Assembly: GCA_016185185.1 (NCBI GenBank)
Contig: JACPOD010000013.1
Span: 34,868 to 98,867 of the forward strand
Origin: Sphingobacteriales bacterium
Lineage (GTDB): Bacteria; Bacteroidota; Bacteroidia; Chitinophagales; Chitinophagaceae
Reading direction: 5' to 3'
Length of the DNA: 64,000 nt
Shown: positions 1 to 9,906 of the stretch, in pieces
Position numbering within the stretch: position 1 is the first letter of the stretch
Layout: each line of letters begins with the position of its first letter
The notes under the pieces: generated by a model
What the model saw: only the letters and a program-made list of their open reading frames with translations
Told to the model about the DNA's origin: nothing
Database searches by the model: none
Translations under genes and position numbers: made by a program

Positions 1-2
1 AA

Positions 3-659
3 AACCAGGGGTTATCTCTTCCAGATCTGATAAATGAAGGTAACCTTGGTCTTATCAAGGCAGCTCAGCGTTTTGATGAAACAAGGGGTTTTAAATTTAT
101 TTCCTATGCTGTTTGGTGGATACGCCAAAGTATACTTCAGGCATTGGCGGAGCAATCAAGAATTGTCCGTCTGCCTTTAAATAAAGTAGGTCTTAGTAAC
201 CGGATCAATAAAGCCTTTTCCGCTCTTGAACAGGAATATGAAAGGGAGCCAACTCCAGAAGAACTGGCAGAATTGCTGGATATGGAGACGGAAGAAGTGG
301 CCGCTACCCTGGGGGTAGGCGGAAGACATGTAAGCATGGATCAACCCCTCGCCGATGGAGAAGATAGCACTCTGGCTGATGTGATGGAGAACCCCAATGC
401 AGAAGCCACAGATGGTCAACTTGAACACAACGAATCTTTAAAAACAGAAATAACCCGTTCTCTTAAAACATTAACAGATCGTCAGCAAGATGTTATTTGC
501 TTCTTTTTTGGCATTGGTGTAGATCACCCAATGAGCCTGGAAGATATTGGCGAAAAATTCAATCTTACCAGGGAAAGGGTAAGACAGATTAAAGACAAAG
601 CCATTACCAAATTGCGCAGCAACAACCGCAGCCGCCAGTTAAGAGGTTTCCTCGGGTAA
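3..659 (+). CDS. rpoD: RNA polymerase sigma factor RpoD (sigma-70), 5' truncated by window edge
   Basis: Frame 3 reads [61 protein letters not shown]...[28 protein letters not shown]; sigma-70 regions 2-4. Confidence 0.96.
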   Translation, partial: NQGLSLPDLINEGNLGLIKAAQRFDETRGFKFISYAVWWIRQSILQALAEQSRIVRLPLNKVGLSNRINKAFSALEQEYEREPTPEELAELLDMETEEVAATLGVGGRHVSMDQPLADGEDSTLADVMENPNAEATDGQLEHNESLKTEITRSLKTLTDRQQDVICFFFGIGVDHPMSLEDIGEKFNLTRERVRQIKDKAITKLRSNNRSRQLRGFLG

Positions 660-692
660 AAATATTTTGCAAAGTGTATCTTTGCCAACCTT

Positions 693-735
693 AAAGTGAA
701 TATAGCTTCAAGTTATATTCACTTTTTGTTTTTTG
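693..735 (+). terminator. Rho-independent-like terminator after rpoD
   Basis: AGTGAATATA-gcttcaag-TTATATTCACT followed by TTTTTGTTTTTT. Confidence 0.7.
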
Positions 736-761
736 TGTGATAGCTAAATGAGAATTTAATT

Positions 762-2087
762 ATGTTCAACAGTTTATCAGAGAAATTAGAAACCGCCTTT
801 AAGCAACTGAAAGGTCAGGGAAGGATTACTGAATTAAATATTGCTGCTACAGTAAAAGAGATCCGTCGAGCCTTAATTGATGCTGATGTTAATTTTAAGA
901 TCGCCAAAGAATTTACTGATAAGGTAAAAGATAAGGCCCTTGGGGAAAAAGTTATTAATGCTGTTTCACCCGGCCAGTTAATGGTAAAGATCGTTAAAGA
1001 TGAGCTGGCTGAATTAATGGGTGGTACAGAAAGCGAACTGGATATTAAAGGAACCCCAACGGTAATTCTGATTGCCGGATTGCAGGGTTCCGGTAAAACT
1101 ACTTTTAGCGGCAAACTGGCGAATTACTTAAAAACAAAAAAAGGGAAATCCCCATTATTGGTTGCAGCAGATATTTATCGTCCTGCGGCAATTGACCAGT
1201 TGCAGGTATTGGGGTCTCAAATTAATGTAGATGTTTACAGTGAGCCAGAAAATAAAGATGCAGTTCTGATTGTACAAAACGCCATAAAAGAAGCGAAGTC
1301 AAAAAACAAGAATGTTGTTATTATTGATACGGCAGGACGTTTGGCTGTGGATGAAGTGATGATGAAGGAAGTCGCCAATATTAAGGCAGCGGTTAATCCA
1401 CAGGAAATTTTATTTGTAGTGGATTCCATGACGGGTCAGGATGCTGTAAATACCGCCAAAGCTTTTAATGACCGGTTGGATTTTACAGGAGTTATTTTAA
1501 CCAAGCTGGATGGCGATACAAGAGGCGGTGCAGCCTTATCCATAAAATATACGGTTCAAAAACCCGTCAAATTTGTAAGCAGTGGCGAAAAGATGGAGAC
1601 ACTGGATGTTTTTTATCCAGAAAGGATGGCACAACGTATCCTTGGAATGGGGGATATCACCTCTTTAGTGGAGAAAGCGCAGGAACAATTTAACGAAGAA
1701 GAAGCCCGGAAACTGGAAAAGAAAATCCGCAAAAACCAATTTGATTTTGCAGATTTTAAAACCCAACTGGAACAGATAAAAAAGATGGGTAATCTGAAAG
1801 ACCTGATGGGAATGATACCGGGAATGGGCAAGGCAATTAAGGATGTGGATATCAGCGATGATTCTTTTAAAGGAGTGGAAGCTATTATTAATTCGATGAC
1901 ACCTTTTGAAAGGGCTAATCCCGATTCTATAGACCAAAAAAGACGTGCACGGATAGCTAAAGGGAGCGGAAAAGATATTAGCGAGGTAAACCAGTTTATG
2001 AAGCAGTTTGAGCAAATGCGGGATATGATGAAGATGATGAATAAGATGCCCATGGGTGGTCGTATTCCCGGACTGGGGCGAAGATGA
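762..2087 (+). CDS. ffh: Signal recognition particle protein Ffh
   Basis: GLQGSGKTTFSGKLA, DTAGRLAVDE, TKLDGDTRGGAALS, Met-rich C-terminal M domain. Confidence 0.97.
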   Translation: MFNSLSEKLETAFKQLKGQGRITELNIAATVKEIRRALIDADVNFKIAKEFTDKVKDKALGEKVINAVSPGQLMVKIVKDELAELMGGTESELDIKGTPTVILIAGLQGSGKTTFSGKLANYLKTKKGKSPLLVAADIYRPAAIDQLQVLGSQINVDVYSEPENKDAVLIVQNAIKEAKSKNKNVVIIDTAGRLAVDEVMMKEVANIKAAVNPQEILFVVDSMTGQDAVNTAKAFNDRLDFTGVILTKLDGDTRGGAALSIKYTVQKPVKFVSSGEKMETLDVFYPERMAQRILGMGDITSLVEKAQEQFNEEEARKLEKKIRKNQFDFADFKTQLEQIKKMGNLKDLMGMIPGMGKAIKDVDISDDSFKGVEAIINSMTPFERANPDSIDQKRRARIAKGSGKDISEVNQFMKQFEQMRDMMKMMNKMPMGGRIPGLGRR

Positions 2088-2116
2088 ACTGGTAACGTAA
2101 AATTTCCTATTTTTGA

Positions 2117-2147
2117 TTTGGTAAATTGGCACAGGTACTTATCTTTG
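2117..2147 (+). promoter_or_regulatory. Bacteroidota-type promoter for rpsP
   Basis: TTTG (2117-2120), 19-nt spacer, TATCTTTG (2140-2147), matching the -33 TTTG / -7 TAnnTTTG consensus. Confidence 0.6.
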
Positions 2148-2194
2148 CCAGCCTTATAACCCTATTTTTTCACGCATTTAAATTTTTATTTAAG

Positions 2195-2641
2195 ATGCCA
2201 GTTAAATTAAGATTGCAGCGTCACGGCTCAAAAAAACGCCCTTTTTACTTCATTGTAGTGGCCGATGCCCGTGCTCCAAGAGATGGTAAATTCATTCAAA
2301 AAATCGGTACGTACAACCCTTTAACGGTTCCGGCTTCAATTAACATTGACCGCCAGAAATCATTGGATTGGTTACAGAAAGGTGCACAACCTACTGACAC
2401 CGTAAGAAGGATTTTATCTTTCAAAGGAGTTCTTTACCTGAAGCACTTATTACGTGGTGTAAAACTTGGTTTGTTTGATGAAGCCACTGCTATGGACAAG
2501 TTTATGAAATGGAGCCAGGAACATGACTCCAGCGTAAACCGCCGCCAAACGGAACACAAACGGGCAAGAATTTCCCGCAAAAGTGAACCTGTGGTGAGAA
2601 AAGTTGAAAGCAGCGAAGGCGAAGCTAAGACAGAAGAATAA
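2195..2641 (+). CDS. rpsP: 30S ribosomal protein S16
   Basis: [42 protein letters not shown]; start at 2195 preferred to the ORF-track start 2126. Confidence 0.96.
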   Translation: MPVKLRLQRHGSKKRPFYFIVVADARAPRDGKFIQKIGTYNPLTVPASINIDRQKSLDWLQKGAQPTDTVRRILSFKGVLYLKHLLRGVKLGLFDEATAMDKFMKWSQEHDSSVNRRQTEHKRARISRKSEPVVRKVESSEGEAKTEE

Positions 2642-2670
2642 TCAACCACTCTGTTAAATCAAACTTTTTA

Positions 2671-2703
2671 AAGCCTTTCCGTTTACGGAAGGGCTTTTTT
2701 TAA
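2671..2703 (+). terminator. Terminator after rpsP
   Basis: AAGCCTTTCCGTTTACGGAAGGGCTTTTTTT. Confidence 0.75.
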
Positions 2704-2724
2704 TTTGCTAATGATATTTACTCA

Positions 2725-3240
2725 ATGACCCAATATTTCAAAATAGGAAAATTAGTGGCCACATTTGGTGTGGACGGGAAACTTGTTTTAAAGCATAGCC
2801 TTGGAAAAAAGACTTCATTAAAAGGATTGGAAACAATATTCCTCGAAGAACGTAAAGATTCCTTCCTTCCTTATTTTATGGAAAACACTACTATCAAAAC
2901 CGATTCAGAAATTTATATCAAACTCGAAGGCACCAATACAAAAGAAGCCGCACACAAACTCACTCAGAAAGAAGTGTGGCTGGCAGAAGAAGATTTTAAA
3001 AAGTTTGCAGCCAAATCATCACCCATTTCTTTACTCGGGTTTCATTTGATAAATGAAGGAGAAGATATTGGTGAAATACTGGAAGTGATTGAACAACCCA
3101 TGCAGGTACTTTGTAAGATTATGTTGAATGATAACGAAGCACTGATACCTTTGCATGAAGAAACATTACAGAAGGTTGATAAAAAGAAGAAGCAAGTACA
3201 TATTATACTTCCAGTAGGCCTTTTGGATATTTACCGGTAA
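2725..3240 (+). CDS. rimM: Ribosome maturation factor RimM
   Basis: Position after rpsP; YFKIGKLVATFGVDGKLVLKH, PRC-barrel-like C-terminus. Confidence 0.9.
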   Translation: MTQYFKIGKLVATFGVDGKLVLKHSLGKKTSLKGLETIFLEERKDSFLPYFMENTTIKTDSEIYIKLEGTNTKEAAHKLTQKEVWLAEEDFKKFAAKSSPISLLGFHLINEGEDIGEILEVIEQPMQVLCKIMLNDNEALIPLHEETLQKVDKKKKQVHIILPVGLLDIYR

Positions 3241-3325
3241 GTTTTGCCCCTATATATTCTCCATAATAGCTCACGGTAAATCGCTTAACTTTATTTTTCA
3301 TTTACACAGGCTTTATACTTTTTGT

Positions 3326-5995
3326 ATGAAAAATATATACACATCTCTCATTTTCTTTTTATTGATTATGCAAACAAATGCACAGCAGGCTTTATTTCAA
3401 TCTAAAGATTTCAGTATATATCACGATAAAGTAATACAGGATAAAAATGAAGCCAAAATCCTTTCACCGGTACATATTATAAGCAATTACCAGAGCCCGG
3501 CTAATCTATACCAGTCGGCGGATATCAGTTTTAAATTTGCTATTAATGGAAAAGACAATGAAATGCTTTCCGGGCAGGATCATCATTTCAGTGTAAAAGT
3601 TATTAATGGAAAATCGGTAACTCCTGTAATAAAGTTTGGTGAGCAATTGAAAGAACCGGCAACAGGTGAATATCTTCAACCCAATACTTCATTAACCATA
3701 CGATTGGATATGCGGGATGTGGTGAAGCATTTCAACGAAAAAGGATACTTTACGACTTTCAAAGGCGATAAAATTTATAAAGAAGATTTTAAAGGCGTAT
3801 TTGTGGCCGGCGGCACCGCACCTATGTTCTGGGATTTTGATAATCTTGTTAATCGCTCCGAATTAAGATTGACAGATGAAGATGGTGATGGCATTTTTGA
3901 AACTACCATGATCTTAAATAAACAATCAGATCAAAAACAAACCGATGCAGAATGGAAAATGGTGAAAGATGCGACTGCTTTTCCGCAATACCAATCTTCT
4001 TATTTAATCTCTGATGCGTTGTACAATATGTCAATTGAAGAAATGATTAAAGCAGTAGAGCTGGACAGTACCTTCCGCACAGGTAAGGAATGGGCTGGTG
4101 TATGGACAAGAGATATCAGCTACAGTATTATTCTCTCCATGGCACACCTGCAACCGGAAGTAGCTAAAAAAAGTTTGCTAAGGAAAGTGAACAAGAAAAA
4201 AAGGATTATACAGGATACAGGAACAGGAGGCGCATACCCTGCATCAACTGACAGAATGATATGGGCTGTGGCAGCAAATGAAGTGTATAAAGCAACGGGT
4301 GATAAAGATTGGTTGCAACTGGCATATACCATCATCAAAAATTCTATTGAAGATGACATGCACAATGTGTACGATGCAGAAACAGGAATGGTAAAAGGTG
4401 AATCATCATTCCTGGATTGGCGTGAACAAACCTACCCCAAATGGATGCAACCCGCAGATATTTTTGAAAGCGAATGTTTGGGAACAAACGCTGTGCACTA
4501 CCAGGCAAATATTGTTTTGAGTGAAATGGCTTCAATCTTAAAACAAACGTCTGTAGCTGTAAAGCACACAGTAATTGCCAAAAAAATTAAAGACGGCATC
4601 AACAAATATTTATGGTTGCCGGATAAGGGTTATTACGGTCAGTTTTTATATGGAAGAAATTTTAAAATGGTTTCTCCCAGGTCAGAAGCATTAGGCGAAG
4701 CATTATGCATTGTGTTTGGAATAGCCGATGATAAGAAAGCGAAACAAATTGTTGCATCCACTCCTTTAACAGCTTTTGGTATTAATTGTATTTATCCTAA
4801 TATTCCAAACATTCCACCTTACCACAATAATGCAGTGTGGCCTTTTGTACAAACGTATTGGTTGTGGGCTGCTGCTAAAGTTGGTAATGAAGCAGCTGTA
4901 AACGAAAGTATTTTTGATATCTATCGTCCGGCTGCTTTGTTTTTAACGAATAAAGAAAATTTTGTAGCGGAGAATGGAGATTTTGCCGGCACCGTAATCA
5001 ACTCCAGTAATATGCTCTGGAGCTTGTCAGGTAATATCAGTTTAGTGCATAAAGTATTATTCGGAATAAAATTCCAGTCGGAAAATTTATTGTTTCAGCC
5101 ATATGTGCCGAAAGTGTTTGATGGTAAAAGAAGTCTTACCAATTTTAAATACCGGAATGCCGTGCTGAATATAGAAATGGAAGGCTATGGCAACGGAATT
5201 AATTCCTTTTTGGTAGATGGAAAGGAAAATACGAAACATGAAATTCCAGGTAATTTAAAAGGAATACATTCTATTAAGATCATATTGAACAACCAGCAGG
5301 GCATAGGAAATAAGATCAATAAAGTGACAAATCATTTCACGTTGCCGGCGCCTAATGCAGCGTTAAATGGAAATGAATTATCATGGTCTCCGGTTAGTGG
5401 AGCGAAGAAATATCATATCAGTAAAAATGGAAAGTGGTTATCTCAAACTAGCGATACCAAATTCAGTATTACTGATAAAAATTATGGCGAGTACACTGTT
5501 GTTGCTGTAGATGAATATGGAGTGGAATCATTTGCCTGTGAACCGGTGGTTAGCATAGAGGATGCTGCAGTTAAAACGTATGATGCTGAAAAATATGCGA
5601 CAAAAGCAATACATAACTACAAAGGTTTTACAGGCTATGGTTTTATTGAGATCAATACCACAGAAAACAGGAATGTAACCATACCGGTAAATGTTACTGA
5701 AGATGGTTTATATGCCATTGATTTTCGCTATGCCAATGGAAATGGCCCCACTAACACTGAAAATAAATGTGCCATCCGTACATTAAAAGTGGATGATATG
5801 CAAAAAGGGACACTGGTATTTCCGCAGAGAGGAAAGGGTGAATGGAGCAATTGGGGTTACAGTAACGCAGTGAAACTATTTTTAAAGAAAGGCGATCACA
5901 AAGTCACGTTGTCTTTTGAAGATGCAAACGATAATATGAATGGCGATATTAACCAGGCGATGCTGGACAATATGCGGTTGATTAAAATAAAATAG
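3326..5995 (+). CDS. Secreted glycoside hydrolase-like protein ((alpha/alpha)6 catalytic domain plus C-terminal CBM-like domain)
   Basis: Signal peptide MKNIYTSLIFFLLIMQTNAQ; GKEWAGVWTRDISYSIILSMAHL, SFLDWREQTYPKWMQPADIF, NNAVWPFVQTYWLWAA; C-terminal YDAEKYATKAIHNYKGFTGYGFIEI... resembles CBM6/35. Confidence 0.7.
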   Translation: MKNIYTSLIFFLLIMQTNAQQALFQSKDFSIYHDKVIQDKNEAKILSPVHIISNYQSPANLYQSADISFKFAINGKDNEMLSGQDHHFSVKVINGKSVTPVIKFGEQLKEPATGEYLQPNTSLTIRLDMRDVVKHFNEKGYFTTFKGDKIYKEDFKGVFVAGGTAPMFWDFDNLVNRSELRLTDEDGDGIFETTMILNKQSDQKQTDAEWKMVKDATAFPQYQSSYLISDALYNMSIEEMIKAVELDSTFRTGKEWAGVWTRDISYSIILSMAHLQPEVAKKSLLRKVNKKKRIIQDTGTGGAYPASTDRMIWAVAANEVYKATGDKDWLQLAYTIIKNSIEDDMHNVYDAETGMVKGESSFLDWREQTYPKWMQPADIFESECLGTNAVHYQANIVLSEMASILKQTSVAVKHTVIAKKIKDGINKYLWLPDKGYYGQFLYGRNFKMVSPRSEALGEALCIVFGIADDKKAKQIVASTPLTAFGINCIYPNIPNIPPYHNNAVWPFVQTYWLWAAAKVGNEAAVNESIFDIYRPAALFLTNKENFVAENGDFAGTVINSSNMLWSLSGNISLVHKVLFGIKFQSENLLFQPYVPKVFDGKRSLTNFKYRNAVLNIEMEGYGNGINSFLVDGKENTKHEIPGNLKGIHSIKIILNNQQGIGNKINKVTNHFTLPAPNAALNGNELSWSPVSGAKKYHISKNGKWLSQTSDTKFSITDKNYGEYTVVAVDEYGVESFACEPVVSIEDAAVKTYDAEKYATKAIHNYKGFTGYGFIEINTTENRNVTIPVNVTEDGLYAIDFRYANGNGPTNTENKCAIRTLKVDDMQKGTLVFPQRGKGEWSNWGYSNAVKLFLKKGDHKVTLSFEDANDNMNGDINQAMLDNMRLIKIK

Positions 5996-6091
5996 GGGTT
6001 ACTGTTGATTGTGATTAATTTCCAACTTTTCAATACAGTGTAATACTGTTATTTTTGTATAAAATAATATTTCACCTGTAAAAAAATCATT

Positions 6092-6322
6092 ATGCCCGGA
6101 ACAGAAATTTATTTACCATTAAATGTTCAGCAACTGGTTGATCTTATTATTCAACTCCCCAAAAAGCAAAAACAACAATTAGTTGATTTATTGGCAAAAG
6201 AGGATGTAACGGTTTCAGAAAAACAGAAAGAATTGGTGCGTAACCGGATAAAAAAGTATAAGGCCCGCCCGGATAAACTTATTGGAGAAAAGGAAGCATG
6301 GTATATGATAAATGCGGACTGA
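6092..6322 (+). CDS. Antitoxin-like / addiction module component
   Basis: Small ORF with TGA/ATG overlap to downstream RelE/ParE-like gene. Confidence 0.55.
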   Translation: MPGTEIYLPLNVQQLVDLIIQLPKKQKQQLVDLLAKEDVTVSEKQKELVRNRIKKYKARPDKLIGEKEAWYMINAD

Positions 6323-6630
6323 TGAAAAAGTTTAAGTTATTCTTTACACCGGAATCAATTAAAGAAATTAAAGCTGCTGCTGATTGGTATAATAAACAGC
6401 AAAAAGGATTAGGTAAAAGATTTAAGGGGCACTTTAAAAAGGAAGCAGACAAAATAAAACAAAATCCATTCGCCCGTTCTGTCCGTTATGAAGACGTTCG
6501 TTTCGCCGTTATTGCGGTTTTCCCCTATGCCATTCACTACACTATTGATGAGCAATCTGCAACAATTATTGTTCAGGCATTACTTGCATTTAAACAAGAC
6601 TCTGTTGAGAACTGGTTGAAACGAAAATAA
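6322..6630 (+). CDS. RelE/ParE family toxin
   Basis: KFKLFFTPESIKEIKAAADWYNKQQKGLGKRFKGHF...AVFPYAIHYTIDE; ATG at 6322 overlaps upstream stop. Confidence 0.75.
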   Translation: MKKFKLFFTPESIKEIKAAADWYNKQQKGLGKRFKGHFKKEADKIKQNPFARSVRYEDVRFAVIAVFPYAIHYTIDEQSATIIVQALLAFKQDSVENWLKRK

Positions 6631-6668
6631 TTATTTTATTATTTCGCAGTATAATCATATTTATTGTT

Positions 6669-7376
6669 ATGCTCAAAGCAATCATTTGGGATTACGATGG
6701 AACTTTAGTAGATACCCGCCAGAAAAATCTGAATGTTACCAGGTCAATTATTTCAGCAGTTACAGGTAAGCCTGCTGATATGTTTCCTGTTTTAAATTCT
6801 GTTGCAGTTTATGATGAAGCTAATATGAAATCAGCCAACTGGCGGGAATTGTATAAAACCGAATTTAATTTAACGGATGAACAAACAATCTATGCAGGTT
6901 CCCTGTGGACAGAATACCAGTTACTGGATAATACAGTAATCAATTTTTTCATTGGCATAAATGAAGTTATTCATTCCTTGTCTTTTTACAAACATGGAAT
7001 CGTGTCGCAAAATTCAAAACAGAATATTACTGAAGTACTGGACCGGGAAGGTGTGGGTAAACATTTTAAAATGATAATCGGATATGAAGAAATTCCTTTT
7101 TCCATGCAGAAACCACACCCCGAAGGATTGTTGCAATGCATAACGCAGCTAACCAAACTGGATAATGAAGGAATCATTCTTTACATTGGCGACCATGAAA
7201 CAGATGCCACCTGTGTACACAATGCAAATAATACTTTATCCCGTAAAGCCATTTACAGTGCGGGGGCATTTTATGAAAAACATGATGCTTCCGGCAACTG
7301 GAATATTAAACCCGACTTTAAAGTGAATCATCCAAATGAAATTCTCGAAATTGCCGAAGCACTAAATAATCAGTAA
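6669..7376 (+). CDS. HAD family hydrolase
   Basis: IIWDYDGTLVDTR, GIVSQNSKQ, IGDHETDA. Confidence 0.85.
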   Translation: MLKAIIWDYDGTLVDTRQKNLNVTRSIISAVTGKPADMFPVLNSVAVYDEANMKSANWRELYKTEFNLTDEQTIYAGSLWTEYQLLDNTVINFFIGINEVIHSLSFYKHGIVSQNSKQNITEVLDREGVGKHFKMIIGYEEIPFSMQKPHPEGLLQCITQLTKLDNEGIILYIGDHETDATCVHNANNTLSRKAIYSAGAFYEKHDASGNWNIKPDFKVNHPNEILEIAEALNNQ

Positions 7377-7399
7377 TTAAAAAATTGCCTGTTTTGCCT

Positions 7400-7867
7400 T
7401 TAAGAACCCGATTGAATAAAATCTGCCAGTAACTTCATCCGGAAATATAAATTGCTCAGCTTGATGGAAACTTTTGCTTCTATCTTTTTTATATTACCAC
7501 CATTTAGTTGTTTAATATTTTTTAGTTCCTGTATCTTTTCATCAATCTTGTCGGTGAGTTTTTCTGCTGTCCAGCCGAGGTAGCGTTTATTACGGTCTTC
7601 TTTGATGTGTTTGATTTTAATTTTCCCTTCTTTGAGTTTGGTAAAATTAAAATTTTCTTTTATGGCATTTCGAATGGCAGTATTGGACAACAGGTCAATT
7701 ACATTTTCATAAGGCGTATTATCCATAAACGCATTTTTAAAAACATTCAGGTTATCCCGCAATTCAGTAAGTAATTGTTTTTTATGAACATCATTGGTCT
7801 TTGACTTTTTGTACAGGAAACCAATGAGGTTTTGAAGCGGTGCGATTGTTGAACTGAGCCATTGCAT
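7400..7867 (-). CDS. Hypothetical protein
   Basis: 155-aa ORF, divergent from dinB, Lys-rich, no family recognised. Confidence 0.5.
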   Translation of the reverse strand: MQWLSSTIAPLQNLIGFLYKKSKTNDVHKKQLLTELRDNLNVFKNAFMDNTPYENVIDLLSNTAIRNAIKENFNFTKLKEGKIKIKHIKEDRNKRYLGWTAEKLTDKIDEKIQELKNIKQLNGGNIKKIEAKVSIKLSNLYFRMKLLADFIQSGS

Positions 7868-8020
7868 AAAATAAAAATAAGAACTATGACGCTAAGAGAA
7901 AAGTAAAATAGCGAATAGAATTACTAACAGTACAGGTGTGTGATGCTTATGGAGCTGATTAATGGCTGAATGTCCTATTTCATAAACACCACCAAAATCT
8001 TATTTGTACCTTGCCATTTC

Positions 8021-9169
8021 ATGGAAAAAAAGCCACAACGCATCATTGCTCACTTCGACCTTGATGCATTTTTTGTATCGGTAGAAGTGCTGAATGACCC
8101 TTCGCTAAAGGGTAAACCTGTTGTGGTGGGGGGAAGGGAAAGAGGGGTGGTAGCTGCCTGCAGTTATGAAGCAAGAAAATTTGGTATTCATTCTGCCATG
8201 CCAATGAAAACGGCATTAAAACTTTGTCCGCAATTAGTGGTGGTTAGTGGGATGCGTGGAGAGTACAGTAAATTTTCCCGGTGGGTTACAGATATTATTG
8301 CAGCCAAAGCCCCCTTGTTTGAAAAAGCCTCTATCGATGAATTTTATCTTGACCTCACCGGTATGGATAAGTTTTTTAATGCGTATCAATGGACCATTAA
8401 TTTGCGAAAGGAAATAATTGATGCAACTCAATTACCCATTTCATTCGGACTGGCCAGTAATAAAATGATCGCAAAAATGGCTACCAATGAAGCCAAACCA
8501 AATGGATATTTGCAAATTCCCTTTGGAAAAGAAAAAGAATTCCTGGCACCGCTTAAAGTAAACAAAATTCCGGGAGTGGGTGAGAGTACTTACTCCACCT
8601 TAATGCAATTGGGAATTGAAACCATAAAAGATTTGAGCGAACGAAAACCAGATGAACTGGAAAAACAATTAGGAAAGTATGGAATTGATCTCTGGAATAA
8701 GTCGCAGGGTTTGCATTATGGTGAAGTGGTGGCTTATCATGAAGCCAAATCTGTTTCTACAGAAAATACTTTCGAAGAAAATAAAAGCGACCCCGAATTT
8801 TTATTAAGAGAAATCGTACGGATGACGGAGAAGATTGCATTTGAACTGAGGCAGGATAATAAAACTACCGGCTGTGTGGCCGTTAAGATACGTTATCCTG
8901 ATTTTGAAACAACGTCACGGCAAACAACCATTCCGTATACGTTTAGTGATGATGAACTGATACCGGTTGCCAAAGACCTGTTTAATAAACTTTGGCGCAA
9001 AGGGCAACCGGTACGCTTACTGGGAGTAAGATTAAGTGAGCTAACTGACGGAGCAATGCAAACAAACTTATTTGAAAGCCTGGAAAAGAAAACACAACTC
9101 TATAAAGCCATTGATGATGTTAAGAACCGGTACGGAAGAGATTCTATAACAAAGGCCACAACAAAATGA
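8021..9169 (+). CDS. dinB: DNA polymerase IV
   Basis: RIIAHFDLDAFFVSVEVLNDPSLKGKPVVVGG, ASIDEFYLDLTG, GLASNKMIAKMAT; start 8021 preferred. Confidence 0.93.
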   Translation: MEKKPQRIIAHFDLDAFFVSVEVLNDPSLKGKPVVVGGRERGVVAACSYEARKFGIHSAMPMKTALKLCPQLVVVSGMRGEYSKFSRWVTDIIAAKAPLFEKASIDEFYLDLTGMDKFFNAYQWTINLRKEIIDATQLPISFGLASNKMIAKMATNEAKPNGYLQIPFGKEKEFLAPLKVNKIPGVGESTYSTLMQLGIETIKDLSERKPDELEKQLGKYGIDLWNKSQGLHYGEVVAYHEAKSVSTENTFEENKSDPEFLLREIVRMTEKIAFELRQDNKTTGCVAVKIRYPDFETTSRQTTIPYTFSDDELIPVAKDLFNKLWRKGQPVRLLGVRLSELTDGAMQTNLFESLEKKTQLYKAIDDVKNRYGRDSITKATTK

Positions 9170-9889
9170 TCATTTCTTCCACTTTCTTAATTGATTAAGC
9201 AATGCCCGCAAATCTTTGGGAGGTTCTGCGGTAAGTACCATTTCTATTCCATCAGCATCTTTAAAAATTAATTGATAGGAATGTAAGGCGAGACGGTTGA
9301 GTATCGGTCTTTCTTCTTCTTCTTTGATGGATAGATTAAATTTCTTTTTAAAAGAGGACAGTAATACTGGTTTGCCATCTCCGTACATATCATCACACAC
9401 GATGGGGGTGCCCATATGCAGCATGTGCACCCGTATCTGGTGTGTTCTGCCGGTGTGTATCTGAAACTTGATCCAGCTGTATAAACCAAATTCTTCCAGC
9501 ACTTCATAATCAGTGATGGAATTTTTTCCTTTACGGTGTACAACCATCTTTCCTTTTACAACGGAATGTTCGGCGATGGCCGCTTCAATGGTGCCAACTT
9601 TATTTGGTAAACTGCCATTTACCAAACCCAAATAAAATTTCTGCACTTCCCTCCCTTCAAATAATTGTGATAAATATTTGTGTGTGCTTTCATTTTTAGC
9701 AAAAATAATTACACCACTGGTGTCTCTGTCCAAACGATGCACCACAAAAATGTTCCCGTATTTTTCTTTTAAGAGTTGCTTGAGTGAAATTTCTTTTTGC
9801 TCACGGTCGGGTACTGTTAACAACCCTGCCGGTTTATTGATGGCAACAAAATTTTCGTTTTCAAAAATTATATCTATACCGGGTTTCAT
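9170..9889 (-). CDS. RluA family pseudouridine synthase
   Basis: AINKPAGLLTVPD, VVHRLDRDTSGVIIFAKN, IHTGRTHQIRVH. Confidence 0.92.
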   Translation of the reverse strand: MKPGIDIIFENENFVAINKPAGLLTVPDREQKEISLKQLLKEKYGNIFVVHRLDRDTSGVIIFAKNESTHKYLSQLFEGREVQKFYLGLVNGSLPNKVGTIEAAIAEHSVVKGKMVVHRKGKNSITDYEVLEEFGLYSWIKFQIHTGRTHQIRVHMLHMGTPIVCDDMYGDGKPVLLSSFKKKFNLSIKEEEERPILNRLALHSYQLIFKDADGIEMVLTAEPPKDLRALLNQLRKWKK

Positions 9890-9906
9890 ATCTGATTTTG
9901 GAAGTT

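Noticed and set aside
137-337. Many small antisense ORFs in the track (e.g. 137-337, 815-1114, 1613-2053, 21153-21338, 54335-54640)
   Set aside because: They lie opposite well-supported genes, lack recognisable domains, and are expected shadows of codon usage.
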